DNA of 64,000 nt from NCBI GenBank assembly GCA_039090855.1, contig CM077024.1:64255594-64319593 (forward strand). The letters run 5' to 3'. How positions within the stretch are numbered: the stretch's first letter is position 1; every line of letters starts with the position of its first letter. A model generated the notes under the pieces. That model was not told where the DNA came from, searched no databases, and was given only the letters and a program-made list of their open reading frames with translations. This DNA comes from Macrothele yani. Taxonomy: Eukaryota > Arthropoda > Arachnida > Araneae > Macrothelidae. Of the stretch, positions 46,816 through 57,975 are shown piece by piece. The position numbers were made by a program, and so were the translations under genes.

Positions 46816-47747
46816 CAGTAAAACCGGCTAATAATGAGGAACTCGGGACCAACGGAGACCTCTGTAAATCCGGAATCTCAATAAATCCGCGTTTGGGTGA
46901 AAATTATGCATAAACGTAAAAATATATGTAAAAGTATACATTTACGCTAATATTGTAGATCGATAATAACTGGCTATACTTGAAAATTTTAATTAATTAA
47001 CTACATTAATACTGTATTTAATTAAATCTTTCAAGTACATTCAACTTTACGGCCACGTAAAACTGATTGTTGGTTTAACTACTCAATGCACATGAAGCAA
47101 AAGCATAATTGATCCTCCCAATGCAACGCCCATTTGGAGGGAGAAAGGGGCAATGGACAATGTAAGGAATTGTTTTTTCATATTTACCCTCCTGTGAAAT
47201 TTTTTTTCATTGCTCCCCTATCCCTTTCTGCAATTGTCTCCCAGAAATCCACTTACATGTGCGTGGGCCCCACTCATCATTTTTTTCCCTAGGAGTAGAT
47301 GGCCAATTTTCAACACTGTTGACGCAATCCATCCAAGACATACCCATTTGAGGGGGTGGCGGAGAGTCTCTTGAAAAACCCGCGTGTTGAGAATTTGATA
47401 TACTCCCTCCTTATTGCTTTTCTGCTAACATTCTTCCACTAGCCATAAAGATTGCCTTGTGGTTTTGCAAATTCGTGCGGTAGGCCATCCTCCATTCCAT
47501 GATTGTCCGAAGCAGATTTTTTCTGCCTTGCCAAATATGGAATTTCATTAAGTTTTGTAACTTTGCTTGTTAAAAGTGATCTCGTGAATTTTTCTCTCCC
47601 TCGTTAAACCCGAGGACTCCGTTAAATTTTGTTCGTCAAAAACGATCAAATTAATTTTGACTTAACATTATCGGAAGAAGGTTCCTATTTTCCTCGTTAA
47701 ATTCGAGATCTTGCTAAATACGGGCTCGTTATGTGCGGGTTCTATTG
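46816..47747. mobile_element. Pogo/Tigger-like non-autonomous element (candidate)
   Basis: The left tip CAGTAAAACCGG follows a TA (46814-46815). The right tip ends GGTTCTATTG (47747), the inverse of CAATAGAACC. Both ends continue with TAAT/TAAA and GAGGAAC-like or CGAG-like repeats (GAGGAACTCGGGACC left; GTTAAATTCGAGATCTTGC and CGGGCTCGTTATG right), as in pogo/Tigger TIRs. The right flank is CA, not TA, so the target duplication is damaged or the boundary is off. No transposase frame is present. An 18-bp-arm imperfect hairpin lies at 46978-47036. Confidence 0.5.
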
Positions 47748-47828
47748 CACTTGTTTTTGGGTTGCACAAAGACTTAATCAAAATTTAGTATACTCTTTGC
47801 TTCTTTTCGTTCGCAATTTTTCTGCTAA

Positions 47829-49238
47829 GTGGCATCAATAAAATTTTGCATTTGTCACTATACCGATACTTCCATTCGATGGCTTCAAAACTTTTTTATA
47901 ATAAACAAGAAACTGAAGGATAAAGTTGTAGAAGTTGAAAGTTCCTCTGACAGAGCTGCACGACTCGTTATCCAACTCTCGAGAAGATACCAGGCTCAGA
48001 TTATTCAAACTTATGCACCCACCACAAGTCATGCTGAAGAAGAAATTGAAGAATTTTATGAGGAAATTTGTGATCTAAATAATAAAGGTAAGCAGCACTT
48101 GAAGATAATTATGGGAGATTTCAATGCAAAAATAGGGCAACGGCAACAGAATGAAACTTCAGTAGGTAAATTCGGTCACGGCAACAGAAACCAGGGTGGA
48201 AATACTCTCGTAGAGTTTGCAGAGGCAGAAGGGTTTTTCATCTTGAACTCCTTTTTCAAGAAAAAGCCACACAGGAAATGGACATGGAGACATCCAAATG
48301 GGACGACAAGTGAAATTGATTTTATTATGTGTAACAAAAAATTCGTCATAGAAGACTGCAGTGTGCTAAACAAGTTCAACACAGGCAGTGACCATAGATT
48401 GGTGAGATGTAAGATGCACCTCAACACTAAACTCGAACGTAGCAAGCTCATAAGACAAACAAAATGTATTGACATAACCAACCTTAAAAAACACCATAAT
48501 ACCTTCAAATTGGAACTGAAGAACAGGTTCTCTGCTTTAGAAGGCCTAACATCGGAAGAAGTGGATATTTCTGAAGTTAACAGAAAAATAACCAAAGCTC
48601 TTATGGAAACAGCAACAAAATTAGCTGGGTCTAAGAACAAATTGCATGTGAACAAATTATCAGGAAAAACCAAAATGTTGATGCAAAAAAGAAGAGAGAT
48701 GAGGACAACTAAAGAAGATGTGACTTCCAAAGTGGAATATATAGAGCTATGCAAGACAGTACGAAAAAGTATCACTGAAGACGTAAGGAAATTCAACTGT
48801 GAACTAGTAAGGAAAGCAATTGAAAACAACCAAAGCCTGAAGATAGCAAAGGGACATCTCAGTAAGGGAAAAAAACAGATTATGGCACTGAGAAAAGAAG
48901 ATGGTTCTGTAACAAGAAATAGAGGCGAAATTTTGACAAGAGTGAAAGATTTCTACTCCAAATTATATGAAAGGGATGATACATGTACTCCAGACATCAT
49001 GAAAGGTACCAGTACCAGAGTTCTTCCAGTCCTTCCAGCAGAAGTTGCACATGCAATCAAGAACATGAAGCGGGGAAAAGCTCCAGGAGAAGATGGAATT
49101 ACTGTAGACATCATACAAGAAGCAAGTGAAGAAATCGAAACAGTACTCGCCCAAATTTTCACTCGATGCCTTAATGAAGGGAAAATTCCTGAGGATTGGA
49201 ACAACGCTACAATGATCTTGCTACATAAAAAAAGGTGA
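47829..49238 (+). pseudogene. RTE LINE endonuclease and start of reverse transcriptase
   Basis: A 469-codon frame. The first ~22 residues are flanking sequence read in frame; FIINKKLKDKV marks where element homology starts. APE endonuclease motifs follow in order: TYAPT (residues 61-65), GDFNAK (96-101), WTWRHPNG (151-158), IDFI (163-166) and SDHRLV (187-192), including the catalytic Asp-Asn and Asp-His pairs. The earlier Asn and Glu motifs of the full domain are lost with the 5-prime truncation. A charged linker precedes the reverse transcriptase entry motif KAPGEDGI (417-424) and IPEDWNNATMILLHKK. Seven A bases at 49227-49233, where six would keep frame, turn the next codons into AGG TGA and end the frame. 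Confidence 0.9.
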
Positions 49239-50545
49239 CATTGAGGATCTCAGGAACTACAGACCTATCAGCCTCCTATCAGTGGTTTATAAAATCTTCA
49301 CTAAAGTTCTTTCACACCGCTTGAAGGTGACACTGGACATGGCTCAACCGAGAGAACAAACTGGATTCAGGAGTGGCTACAGCACAATAGATCATATCCA
49401 CATTCTGAAAGAACTAATTGAAAGAGCGAGGGAATATGAACTTCCATTGTGCATGGCTTTTATCGATTATGAAAAAGCCTTTGATTCGGTGAAACCATCA
49501 GCAGTTGCAATGGCTCTGAAATCCTGCGGTATTGAAGATGCATACATTAATATTATTAATAACATCTATGAAAATGCAAGTGCAAAGATTCGGCTGTTTG
49601 AAAATACAACACACATAAAAATTGGAAAAGGAGCGAGACAAGGTGACACCATATCTCCGAAGCTCTTTAATGCCACATTGGAAAATGTCTTTCAATCACT
49701 GAACTGGGAAAACAAAGGGATAAAGATTAATGGAGATTATCTAATCCACCTTCGTTTTGCTGATGACATAGTCATTTTTGCAACTACTAAATCAGAGCTA
49801 CAGAGTATGATCCAGGAACTTGCTGACAAGAGTAAAGAAGTGGGATTAAAAATGAACTTTCAGAAGACAAAAGTGATGTACAATGCTTTTACACGAAATG
49901 AAGATTTATCGATTGATGGAGAAAAGCTGGAGATAACAGACACGTACGTTTATCTTGGACAGCAGATATCAAGTGAGGGTCACATTGATGAAGAAATTAA
50001 TCGGCGTACAAAACTTGCCTGGAGAGCTTTCGGAAGAAACAGCATAATTTTCAAGAGCAATATGCCATTATGTCTTAAAAGAAAAGTGTTTGATCAATGC
50101 ATCCTTCCAGTGCTTACGTATGGTGCAGAGACGTGGACCTTAGCTAAAAGAGACATACAAAGGCTGCAGACAACTCAAAGCAGCATGGAGAGGTGCATGC
50201 TTGGTGTAACCAGGAGAGATAAGAAGAGGAACACGTGGATCCGAAAAATGACAAGAGTGGAAGACATCATGATCAGAGTTAAATCCCTGAAATGGCAATG
50301 GGCTGGACATACTGCCAGAAGGACAGACCATCGATGGACAGCCGAAATTTTAGATTGGATTCCAAGAGACAGGAAAAGACCCAGAAGAAGACCACATGGA
50401 AGATGGGTGGATGAAATTCGAAAGTATGCGGGAGTGACATGGAGGAGACTGGCACAAGACAGACCGTTGTGGATGAAACTTGGGGAGACCTTCGTCCAGC
50501 AGTGGATTGATAATGGTTGACAATGATGATGATGATGATATATAT
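47890..50545 (+). mobile_element. RTE-clade LINE, 5-prime truncated
   Basis: A non-LTR retrotransposon with an APE-type endonuclease followed by a reverse transcriptase on one reading path of ~2.6 kb, interrupted by one frameshift (49227-49233). The stop at 50518-50520 is followed within a few bases by (GAT)n, a tail type seen in RTE elements instead of poly-A, and then by (TA)n. Homology to the endonuclease begins abruptly near 47895, so the 5-prime end with the first ~80 endonuclease residues is missing. A 3-prime fragment of the same family lies on the other strand at 16361-16505. Such elements usually supply the machinery for SINEs with matching tails. The poly-A-tailed SINEs here do not share the (GAT)n tail. 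Confidence 0.92.
49231..50520 (+). pseudogene. RTE LINE reverse transcriptase and C-terminal domain
   Basis: Continues from the frameshift: GDIEDLRNYRPISLLSVVYK comes before the first internal Met (49282). Counting from that Met, the fingers/palm motifs are FIDYEKAFD (60-68, catalytic Asp 62), GARQGDTISPKLF (118-130) and RFADDIVIF (158-166, catalytic Asp pair 161-162). YVYLGQQISSEG and LTYGAETWTL mark the thumb and distal region characteristic of RTE and related clades. The C-terminus has an Arg-rich RDRKRPRRRPHGRW stretch before the stop. All three catalytic aspartates are intact, and only the single-base shift upstream and the 5-prime truncation prevent a full protein, so the insertion is relatively young. 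Confidence 0.92.
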
Positions 50546-50551
50546 ATATAT
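50518..50551. repeat. (GAT)n then (TA)n LINE tail
   Basis: TGACAATGATGATGATGATG followed by ATATATATATATA forms the 3-prime tail of the RTE copy and the left flank of the foldback element. Confidence 0.85.
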
Positions 50552-51017
50552 AAAACTTCATGTCAACTCAAAATCACAACACCATGAACACACAAAACAA
50601 CAAGGAAAGAACCCTCTAAACAACCCAAAAGCAAACCACAGAACCACACAACAAGCAAAAGGAAACTTCAAACTTCAAAGAACCACAGTAAAAATAAATG
50701 CAAAAACAAAACGTAGTTATCAGTCGATGACCACTCTTCAGGGAAAGATATCACCGACCACTGACCACAGTCATCAGTCGATGACCACACTTCAGGGAAA
50801 GACATCACCGACCACTGACCACACCCAGTCAGGTTTCATGTGGGTAAACAAAAATCTTAGCCAAAAGTAAAGATTAATAAATTTAGAAGTAATTTAGAAA
50901 TAAATTCTGTTCACCCAGTCTTCCCTACCTGACTTGGAATAACAAATTAAACAACACTTACCAAAGCTTCAATGACAGCCGGAAGACATAAAAATCAAAA
51001 GGATAAACAATTCAACT

Positions 51018-51050
51018 CGTCCCAGAGGTGCTCGATAGGGTTAACCCAGC
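51018..51050 (-). mobile_element. Tiny Tc1-like transposase fragment
   Basis: On the reverse strand, TAACCCTATCGAGCACCTCT reads NPIEHLWD, the third catalytic block of many Tc1-like transposases. Only about ten codons are recognisable, inside the core of the foldback element. It could be chance, but the match to a highly conserved octamer is suggestive. Confidence 0.45.
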
Positions 51051-51506
51051 AAACCCTAATTATTTACAATGGCAACTCAAACACCCAACTAACTAAACAA
51101 CCTAGCAAACCCTAATTATGTACGGTGGCGACACCTAGTTTGTATAATATAATACTCAGCAATGGATGTAAGCAATATGTAGTTAAATTTCCGGGGCGAC
51201 TCGGAAGAAATGAGTTTTTCTATGTAGCCCGAAAATAATATTAGCAGATAGAGGAGAGAGGTGTAGTATTGATTATATTACATAATCTAATATTATAGGA
51301 ATAATTTTGATTAAAAGTGTTTAAAAGGTTTCTAAAATGAAATACGCAGAAATCATATGGATAATTATTCTTAATACATACAGAAAAAAGCAATTTAAGC
51401 TGCTTAGTAATATTTATTTCTAAATTACTTCTAAATTTACTAATCTTTACTTTTGGCTAAGATTTTTGTTTGCTCACCTGAAACCTGACTGGGTTTCAGG
51501 TGGGCA

Positions 51507-51556
51507 ACTCTTCAGGGAAAGACATCAGTGGTCGGTGATGTCTTTCCCTGAAGAGT
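51507..51556. repeat. Perfect hairpin, 21-bp arms, in foldback right arm
   Basis: ACTCTTCAGGGAAAGACATCA, the 21 bases at 51507-51527, pairs exactly with 51536-51556 across 8 nt. A second hairpin (CACCTGAAACC / GGTTTCAGGTG, 51475-51485 and 51492-51502) lies just upstream. Confidence 0.9.
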
Positions 51557-51736
51557 GGTTATCGACTGCTGACTACGTTTTGTTTTTGTATTTATTTTTA
51601 CTGTGGTTCTTTGAAGTTTGAAGTTTCCTTTTGCTTGTTGTGTGGTTCTGTGGTTTGCTTTTGGGTTGTTTATAGGGTTCTTTCCTTGTTTTGTGTGTTC
51701 ATGGTGTTGTGATTTGGAGTTGACATGAAATTTTTC

Positions 51737-51821
51737 ATATATATTCCTTTCCTACGTAGTTCCTGCAGCATTGCGCGGTACTGGAGGGTTTTTGCAATAT
51801 TGAGCTTATTATCCTTTCTTC

Positions 51822-51873
<52 letters not shown>

Positions 51874-52189
51874 CCTGGAGAACGGATTAAAAAAATTTTT
51901 GGATAGGAGATTTTTCCATTAGTAAGATATCGCCTTAAAATTTGAGCTGGTTGGCAGATGGACAAGTTCAAACACTTTTCTTGGATCGGATCCGCACGAG
52001 CTTCACCCAAGTTATCCCCACACGTCCCACTTTTCCTTACGTAAAGCTTTCCACTAGGTGTTGTAATCGCATAACCTTTTTACCAATATAAATAATTTTC
52101 TTCGTGAGTTATTAAAAAAATTACTTCTGTATCTGGTTAAGGTAGATATTTTCAAGATTTTTTTATATGATTTTCAATTTTCCTAGAGT
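51737..52189. other. Intergenic with a (TA)n tract
   Basis: No gene seen. A pure (AT)n microsatellite occupies about 51826-51869. Confidence 0.6.
51826..51869. repeat. (AT)n microsatellite
   Basis: About 21 uninterrupted AT dinucleotides. Confidence 0.92.
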
Positions 52190-52370
52190 AGAATTTTTCC
52201 TTGAACTTTCTTAGGTGTCGCAAATGAATTTTCCCTTTAGTGTCCCAAATAAATTTTCCTTTGGAATGTTGCAAATGAATTTTTCCTTTAGTTTAGCAAT
52301 GCATTTTTCCTTTAGTAATAAATTTTTTCTTTAGGTGTCGTCAATAAATTTTTCCTATTACGTGAATTTT
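52190..52370. repeat. Degenerate short tandem repeat
   Basis: Variants of GCAAATGAATTTTTCCTTTAG recur about six times with a ~25-40-bp period. Confidence 0.75.
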
Positions 52371-54229
52371 CTCAAAAAATTCCCTTTTAGATGGGGTATT
52401 GGTACTCTGGCACGATTGCAAAAGGAGGATTGAAAAAATTTTCTTGAACGCATAGAGATAGGAATGACATAGAGATTTCCTGGTTCACGAAACTATGAGT
52501 CGTTTGACAGTGCCACGATGTCTCCGTTACAAAAGATTCCATATAATACCACGTAGAGTATTGTGCAAAACGAGGTCCTTGTTTCGACAGTTGTCAAAAT
52601 CTATTTTCTTTTGCATTCTTGGTGCTTTCTGCCACGGTCAAAAACACCAGTTTGATATTTCATCAATCTTCACCAGATAAGATGGGCAATAAAATCCTCG
52701 CCATAATTTAATGCTCAAAATCATTAACTTAGTACGAATTTTATTTAACGATAGAGCAACACGTTTTCTTTTATCATTGCTTCAGTCACCAATATCGCTA
52801 GGAATCGCTAATGGAATCTATTGAAGTGTGCAAGTAAATAAAATGAAAATAAAATAATTTTTCCATGGAAGATCAGATGTTAATGACGGTCTGTTCTTTG
52901 CGTCACGGATAAACCTTTGTGAGTTCTGTGGTACAGCTCTGTTCTTGCGCTGTTCGTACCTAATGACAACACCTTGTGATGACATTCAACAGAGGAACAT
53001 TTTGTTGGCTTCCCTCCCCCATTTCTCACCAGTCTTCAAACAAAAATAAAAAAGCGGTTCTGAAACGACCAAAATCATGTAACTTAGCTGCCAGGGCTAG
53101 CAAATGAATCGGATGGAATCAGAGGAAAAAGACACAAAAAACGTAATTCTTGGGGTAATTCTTAAAGAAATATTTATTCCAAGCACACCGGCGGTGAAGG
53201 AAAGAATAAGAGGGAGGAAAAAGAGCCTGAACAAATGACGTCTTCAGATTAAAAAAACGACACGGATTGTCTCCAAACACGTCATTTAACAAAGAATCAA
53301 AATTCTTCGAAATAAACAAAAATAGACGCAAGAAGAAATGAAAAAGAGAGAATGGAAGGGTGGAGTCGTAAAATGCCAAAGGGTTGTGAGAGCAGGGATG
53401 TTTGAAAACGCAGGAACATCATGTTGTACGCACCATTTACTTCTTCAGTACTGTCAAGCAATGCCATGTGGCCGTGACGAATCCTCCGTTCGGCTGAATC
53501 CAGCAGTTAACTTTCCTCGGGATTAGACGCAGTCGTAAGAAACCGGAAAACGATCGTCACTAAATTCCGTATTTAGCTACCAGCGTATATTTACCAAAGA
53601 GAGCATGGGGAAAATACGTCCGTGTGTGTGTGCGCGCACATCTACGTTTCCAGTCAAGATGTGATGGAATTTTACGACAGTATAGCTGGGGTGAGACGAT
53701 CCTGTATGAAGGAAAAAATTAGCATAAAAGAAATGACGGCTCATAATAAATGGTTGATTCGGGGTAAACGACAGAAGTTTTTGCGTGGTTCTAGTTTAGA
53801 TTTATAGCTACGATAAACGCTACTCTGAAAAATACGGGTAGGAAAATTTTCTACAGCGCTGGCCAGAAATTTCACACAAGAAAAAAAAAAAAAAAAAAGA
53901 AGACAAAGAAAACAATGCACACAACAAATAAAAAGAAATTATCTGAGTTGGCTATAAAATAAAAAGAAGCTCTCAGCATCGGGACAGAGAAAATATACTA
54001 CATCTGTAAAAATACCTTACGAAAATGAAAAATAATCACCACACTGACATCAAAACCCAGAAAATATCCAGAGTCTACTATAAATCGTAAAGAGAGAGAG
54101 AGATAGAGACAGAGACAGAGACAGTGATATATTGATCTCTGTTACTTAAAGTCGAAAAGCATTTCTTCCTAGGTTATACCTAAAGAAAAATGTCTCTGAA
54201 ATCCGCAAATCCAAAGAAACATTCGCAGC
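52371..54229. other. Intergenic, AT-rich
   Basis: No gene seen. It contains an A run at about 53881-53899 and a GAGA/CAGAGA-rich tract at about 54089-54123. Confidence 0.5.
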
Positions 54230-57200
54230 ATTGCCGTACAAAAACAAGAATGATGATGCCGGATATTCGGTTGTAATGAGCACATCTTTTGAGTCTTTGC
54301 GAATACGAAACAAATATTTCAGAGCAGAATTTATAAAAACCTAAAAATTCAGCTAAAAAAAGAATACGCTTGCAACACCTTGGGAATAATAAGTATAATT
54401 TTAAATGGAACTGGTCACCCCCCCCCAAATACCCGCATTTTTGCAATCGATAAATCATCCACATATAGAAACAGCTGCTTACTCTCTCTAGCATATAAAA
54501 AATCTGTTACGAAAATTAACAAATTGTGCACAAAACGTTCCTCATAGCACAAGATATCTGAGACAAAAGGGATATTCAAACTGAAAAAATTAGAAGAGGG
54601 GATATAGATATAATATTATAATTTTACACGTCCTAGCAGTAAAGCTGTGTGATACTCAAAGAAGCAAATGGGTGGAAAATACTTTTCATAATGAACAGTA
54701 CCCTGACAAAAAGGGAGTTTCCTAAGAGATATTTAGAATTGAATAAAGTCTTTCACATAGAAATATACGCTGACGTCACCTAGCGGCAGAATTTTGAATA
54801 ATGGAAAAGTAAAAAATATGCAAAAATTATTCTTCATGGAAAAAGTATGTTAAGGAAAAAGAATTTTTCAAACGTGTCTTCTCGAAGCAGAGATACAGTT
54901 GCAAACAGAAACACACACTAACACTTCCTAATGCCAGAACTGTAAATTACAAATAACCCAGGAGTACATGCAAAATGTTCCACAAGGCGAATAGCATCTG
55001 GTGTTGAAATAATTCTTTAAATCGGACATTTATAAGCAGATATATCGAGAAAAACTAATTAAACATTTGCGCTCCTAGCGAGAAAACTGTGAAATAATTT
55101 GAGCTGGAAATAAGCATAAAATGTTTTCGTAATTAATAGTATCTGATCGAAAACGATTTTTTCTTTCGGGATTGTAGATGCGCAGATATTGCTGCAAATA
55201 TGCTGTAACCGGAAACGTGAGTTATGCCCTCTAGTGGCAAACTTGTACGCAAAGAACATTTGAAGCTACATATGTAAATCATTCCGCATGAGATACACTG
55301 TCCGACAAAGAAAGAATTATTTATTAAATCGGACCGTTATAACCAGAGATATCGAGAAAAATAAGATGTACATACTTGTATCCCCCAAGCGGAAGAACTG
55401 TGCATTTGTGTGGTGTGCGGTATCTGCCCGTGAATAAACTTTCTCAATCGAGTTTTTTGGTGGAGCGCAGATATTGTTGCAAATGCATCGGAAACATCAA
55501 TATACATTTACGATTTACCAAAATTTTAAACTATATGTAGAACGTTTTTCACCAGAAGCTATATCTTTACAAGAATGTATTTTTAAATTGGACTTTTAGA
55601 AGCAGAGATATATCGAATAAATCGTAATTTACCTTTACGCCCTTTGGGGAAAAGCTGTGCGTTACATGAAAATGAAACGCTACTCAAAATATTCTTAATA
55701 AATGGTATCGAAGGAAAGAACACAATTTTTCAATCGGGTATATTCCATAGCATCGGCATTTACGCCCTCAGCCGGGAAAGTTATGCATCAGATAGGGACT
55801 GAAAAGCAAAGGCCATCGTTCCCACATGAAAGGCTACCCAATGCAAAAATAATTTTCAAATTGGACTAATAATTGCTGAAATATGGTGTACGTAGACTGG
55901 CGGACGGACAAATTGTTACTACAAGCACGTACGTTTTCTTTCAAAAAGACGAGCTAAAAATGGAATTTCAGGTTGTAAACCCGTAAATACGTGTGCTTCT
56001 TCAATCGTAAGAAGAACTACAAAAAGGCACTCTTCATGGTTTCCCGAAATGTAGAAGAATATGACTGCACTGGTTAGGGTACAAAACAGCAAAAATAAAA
56101 CCGCCATATTCAAAGCAACAATTACTGCGTTAATCATAAACTCAAAGAAAAACTGTTGTACGCTACAGTCGTTTCCTCTTCGACTTTAACGTAGATAGGA
56201 ACAAGAAAGATGACATCGACTTATATTGTAATGAACTCGTCATTTGATAAAAAAAATGTGTGATAGTATAAAATGAGATAACAATCGTACATTTATTGGC
56301 ACATGAAAATTTAAAATTCAGGTTTTACGAAAACTAACAACACTGTGTTCAAAGAGAGTAACAATAAAAATTAAACCGAATTTTCGGTTGTAATAAGCGC
56401 ATTTTTTGAGTTATTTCCGGCACAAAAAATGTGTTTCAAAGCAGTGTTTTAGAAAATATAAAAATTCAGCAAAACAGAAAACACACTTATACCACCTCGG
56501 GAAAAACTGCGCATAATTTAAAGTACAGAATGTGAGCAGAGTTATTTTCATGGCCAATGGGACCGGGTAAAACAAAATCTACTGGATTTTTGCAATCGGC
56601 GAAACATCCAGAAATAGAAATAGCTGCTTGCTACCATCAACGGCTGAAAAGTGTGTTACGAAAATTAACAAATTGTGCAAAAAAAGTGTCTCGTAGCGGA
56701 AAAAGGTATCAGAAGCAAAAGGGTTTCCAAATCGAACAGTTAAAAGACACATAAAGAAAAACATTATATAACTTTACGCCCCCTGGTGGAAAATCCTTGC
56801 GTTTGCTTAAAAAAGAAAATGGGTTCAAAAGACTCTTCATAATAAAGAATATTCTACCATAAAAGGATTTTTCTAATGGATTTTTAGAATCAAACTAACC
56901 CTTTTAAATAGAAATATACGGTGACTCCCCCAGGTGGAAGAATTTTGAACAATGAAAAAGTAGAAACTATGCTAAAAGTATTCTTCACAGTAAAAGCATT
57001 ATTAACGAAAAGTAATTTTTCAAAATACGTTAGTTACTTGAAAGCAGGGATTGTGAGAAATTTTTTTTTTGATATTTACACTCCATAGCGGGATTTAAAT
57101 AGGATAATGTTTTCGTCCTTACTGTAGGGAATGGATACAGTACAAAAAGAAAATTTTTAATAGCATTTTTAGAAGGTGAGATGTAGTTGCAAATACATTA

Positions 57201-57375
57201 ACCCCGCCTAGCGCCAGAACTGTTAACTACAAAAATCCTACGAGCTCATGCAAAGTGTTTAAACATGATGAATGGTATCCGGTCTTGAAAGAATATCGAG
57301 AAAAACAAACTAAATATTTGCGCCCCCTAACGGGGAAATGGTGCAATATTTTGGGCAGGAAAAGCACACAAATAT
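54230..57375. repeat. Old ~150-bp tandem array with a 2.1-kb higher-order duplication
   Basis: A loosely conserved unit of about 140-160 bp recurs through the region: a C-rich core like CGCCCCCTAGCGG followed by AAAACTGTG, then an A-rich segment, CTTCATAATAAA-like bases, TTTTCAAATCGGAC and AGCAGAGATATATCGAGAAA. Cores are seen near 54632, 54774, 54933, 55070, 55225, 55383, 55636, 55763, 56777, 56925, 57086, 57203 and 57321. In addition, 54240-55130 aligns in order with 56380-57370 (CGGTTGTAATxAGCxCAT, GTTACGAAAATTAACAAATT, AGAAATATACGxTGAC), a direct duplication offset by about 2.1 kb. A reverse-strand Tc1 copy adjoins the right end. Confidence 0.75.
56777..56789 (-). promoter_or_regulatory. 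CTCF-like core motif within the array
   Basis: CGCCCCCTGGTGG is the reverse complement of CCACCAGGGGGCG, matching the CTCF core consensus CCASYAGRKGGCR as I know it. A second match, TGCCCTCTAGTGG, lies at 55225-55237, and weaker relatives occur at other unit cores (for example 57321-57333). Occupancy cannot be inferred from sequence, and insect CTCF preferences differ somewhat from vertebrate ones. Confidence 0.35.
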
Positions 57376-57975
57376 TTCTTGTAGTAAACATTCCTGCACC
57401 AAACTTTGCAGTTGGCGCCGCAATACAGTCGGAAAGGAAGCGTTGGTCTAAAGTTCTGCCCACCCAGACTCGCCCGTCGATCTGCCAGACGGTGAAGCGA
57501 GATTTATTACTCTGGAAAACGCGTTTTCATTGCTCCATAGTCCACTGGTGCCAAGTTTTTACTCCACTCCAACCGACGCTTGGTGTTGATCTTGCTGGTG
57601 TTAGGCTTATGTGTCGCTGCTCCGTCATGGAAACCCATTCCATTCAGCTCTCTGCGAACCGTTGCTTCCATAAGCATTTTTGAACTAGGTGGTGAGTGTT
57701 GCAATCGAAGACAGGAGATTTTGCAGCACCACCAACTTCAGCACTCGGTGGTCCCGTTCTGTCATTTTACGTGGTTTACAAGTTCGCGATTCCGTCGTTA
57801 TTGCTCCTAGGCGTTTCTACTTCACAGTAATAACACTTATAGTTGATCGGGGCAGCAGCAGCAGCAGAGCCGAAATTTCCCGAACCAACTTGTTGCTAAG
57901 ATGGCATCCTATGACTGTACCACTATGAAAATCACTGAGATCTTTCGTATACAGCCCAATCGGCTGTTCACGTTC
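57376..57975 (-). pseudogene. Tc1-like transposase, N-terminal half
   Basis: Reverse-strand reading gives GCHLSNKLVREISALLLL (near 57910-57860) as a helix-turn-helix, KMTERDHRVLKLVVLQN (near 57770-57720) and SNGSQRAEWNGF / TVRRELNGMGFHDGAATHKP (57680-57610). KRRLEWSKNLAPVDYGAMKT follows, then SNKSRFTVWQIDGRVW, where the first catalytic Asp-Glu of SDESRF has become Asn-Lys (57503-57508). FGAGM-like residues follow and homology stops near 57376 at the tandem array, so the second and third catalytic blocks are missing. Frameshifts near 57710 and 57540 add to the damage. A (GCA)n tract near 57854-57868 lies in the N-terminal part. Confidence 0.8.

Larger units (their letters stand above)
50552..51736. 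mobile_element. Foldback element with ~350-bp inverted arms
   Basis: The left arm (about 50552-50910) and right arm (about 51410-51736) are reverse complements over most of their length. TTCATGTCAACTC and CACAACACCATGAACACACA at the left mirror TGTGTGTTCATGGTGTTGTG-type sequence at the right; the AAAACGTAG, CTTCAAACTTCAAAGAACCA and GATTTTTG blocks also match. The left arm has a 54-bp tandem pair (50715-50822, unit AGTTATCAGTCGATGACCAC...). The corresponding part of the right arm has one unit plus inverted copies that form two local hairpins (51475-51502 and 51507-51556). The unpaired core (~500 bp) repeats AGCAAACCCTAATTAT twice. A possible target duplication within (TA)n cannot be resolved. 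No transposase is present. Confidence 0.8.

Noticed and set aside
48176..48829. 217-codon reverse-strand open frame
   Set aside because: Exact antisense of the RTE endonuclease region, whose + strand motifs are unmistakable.
50517..50870. 117-codon frame after the LINE
   Set aside because: Lies in the foldback arm. Its repeated QSMTTLQGK and SPTTDH residues come from the 54-bp tandem pair, not from a gene.
57255..57683. 142-codon + strand open frame
   Set aside because: Antisense to the reverse-strand Tc1 transposase fragment, which explains the sequence better.
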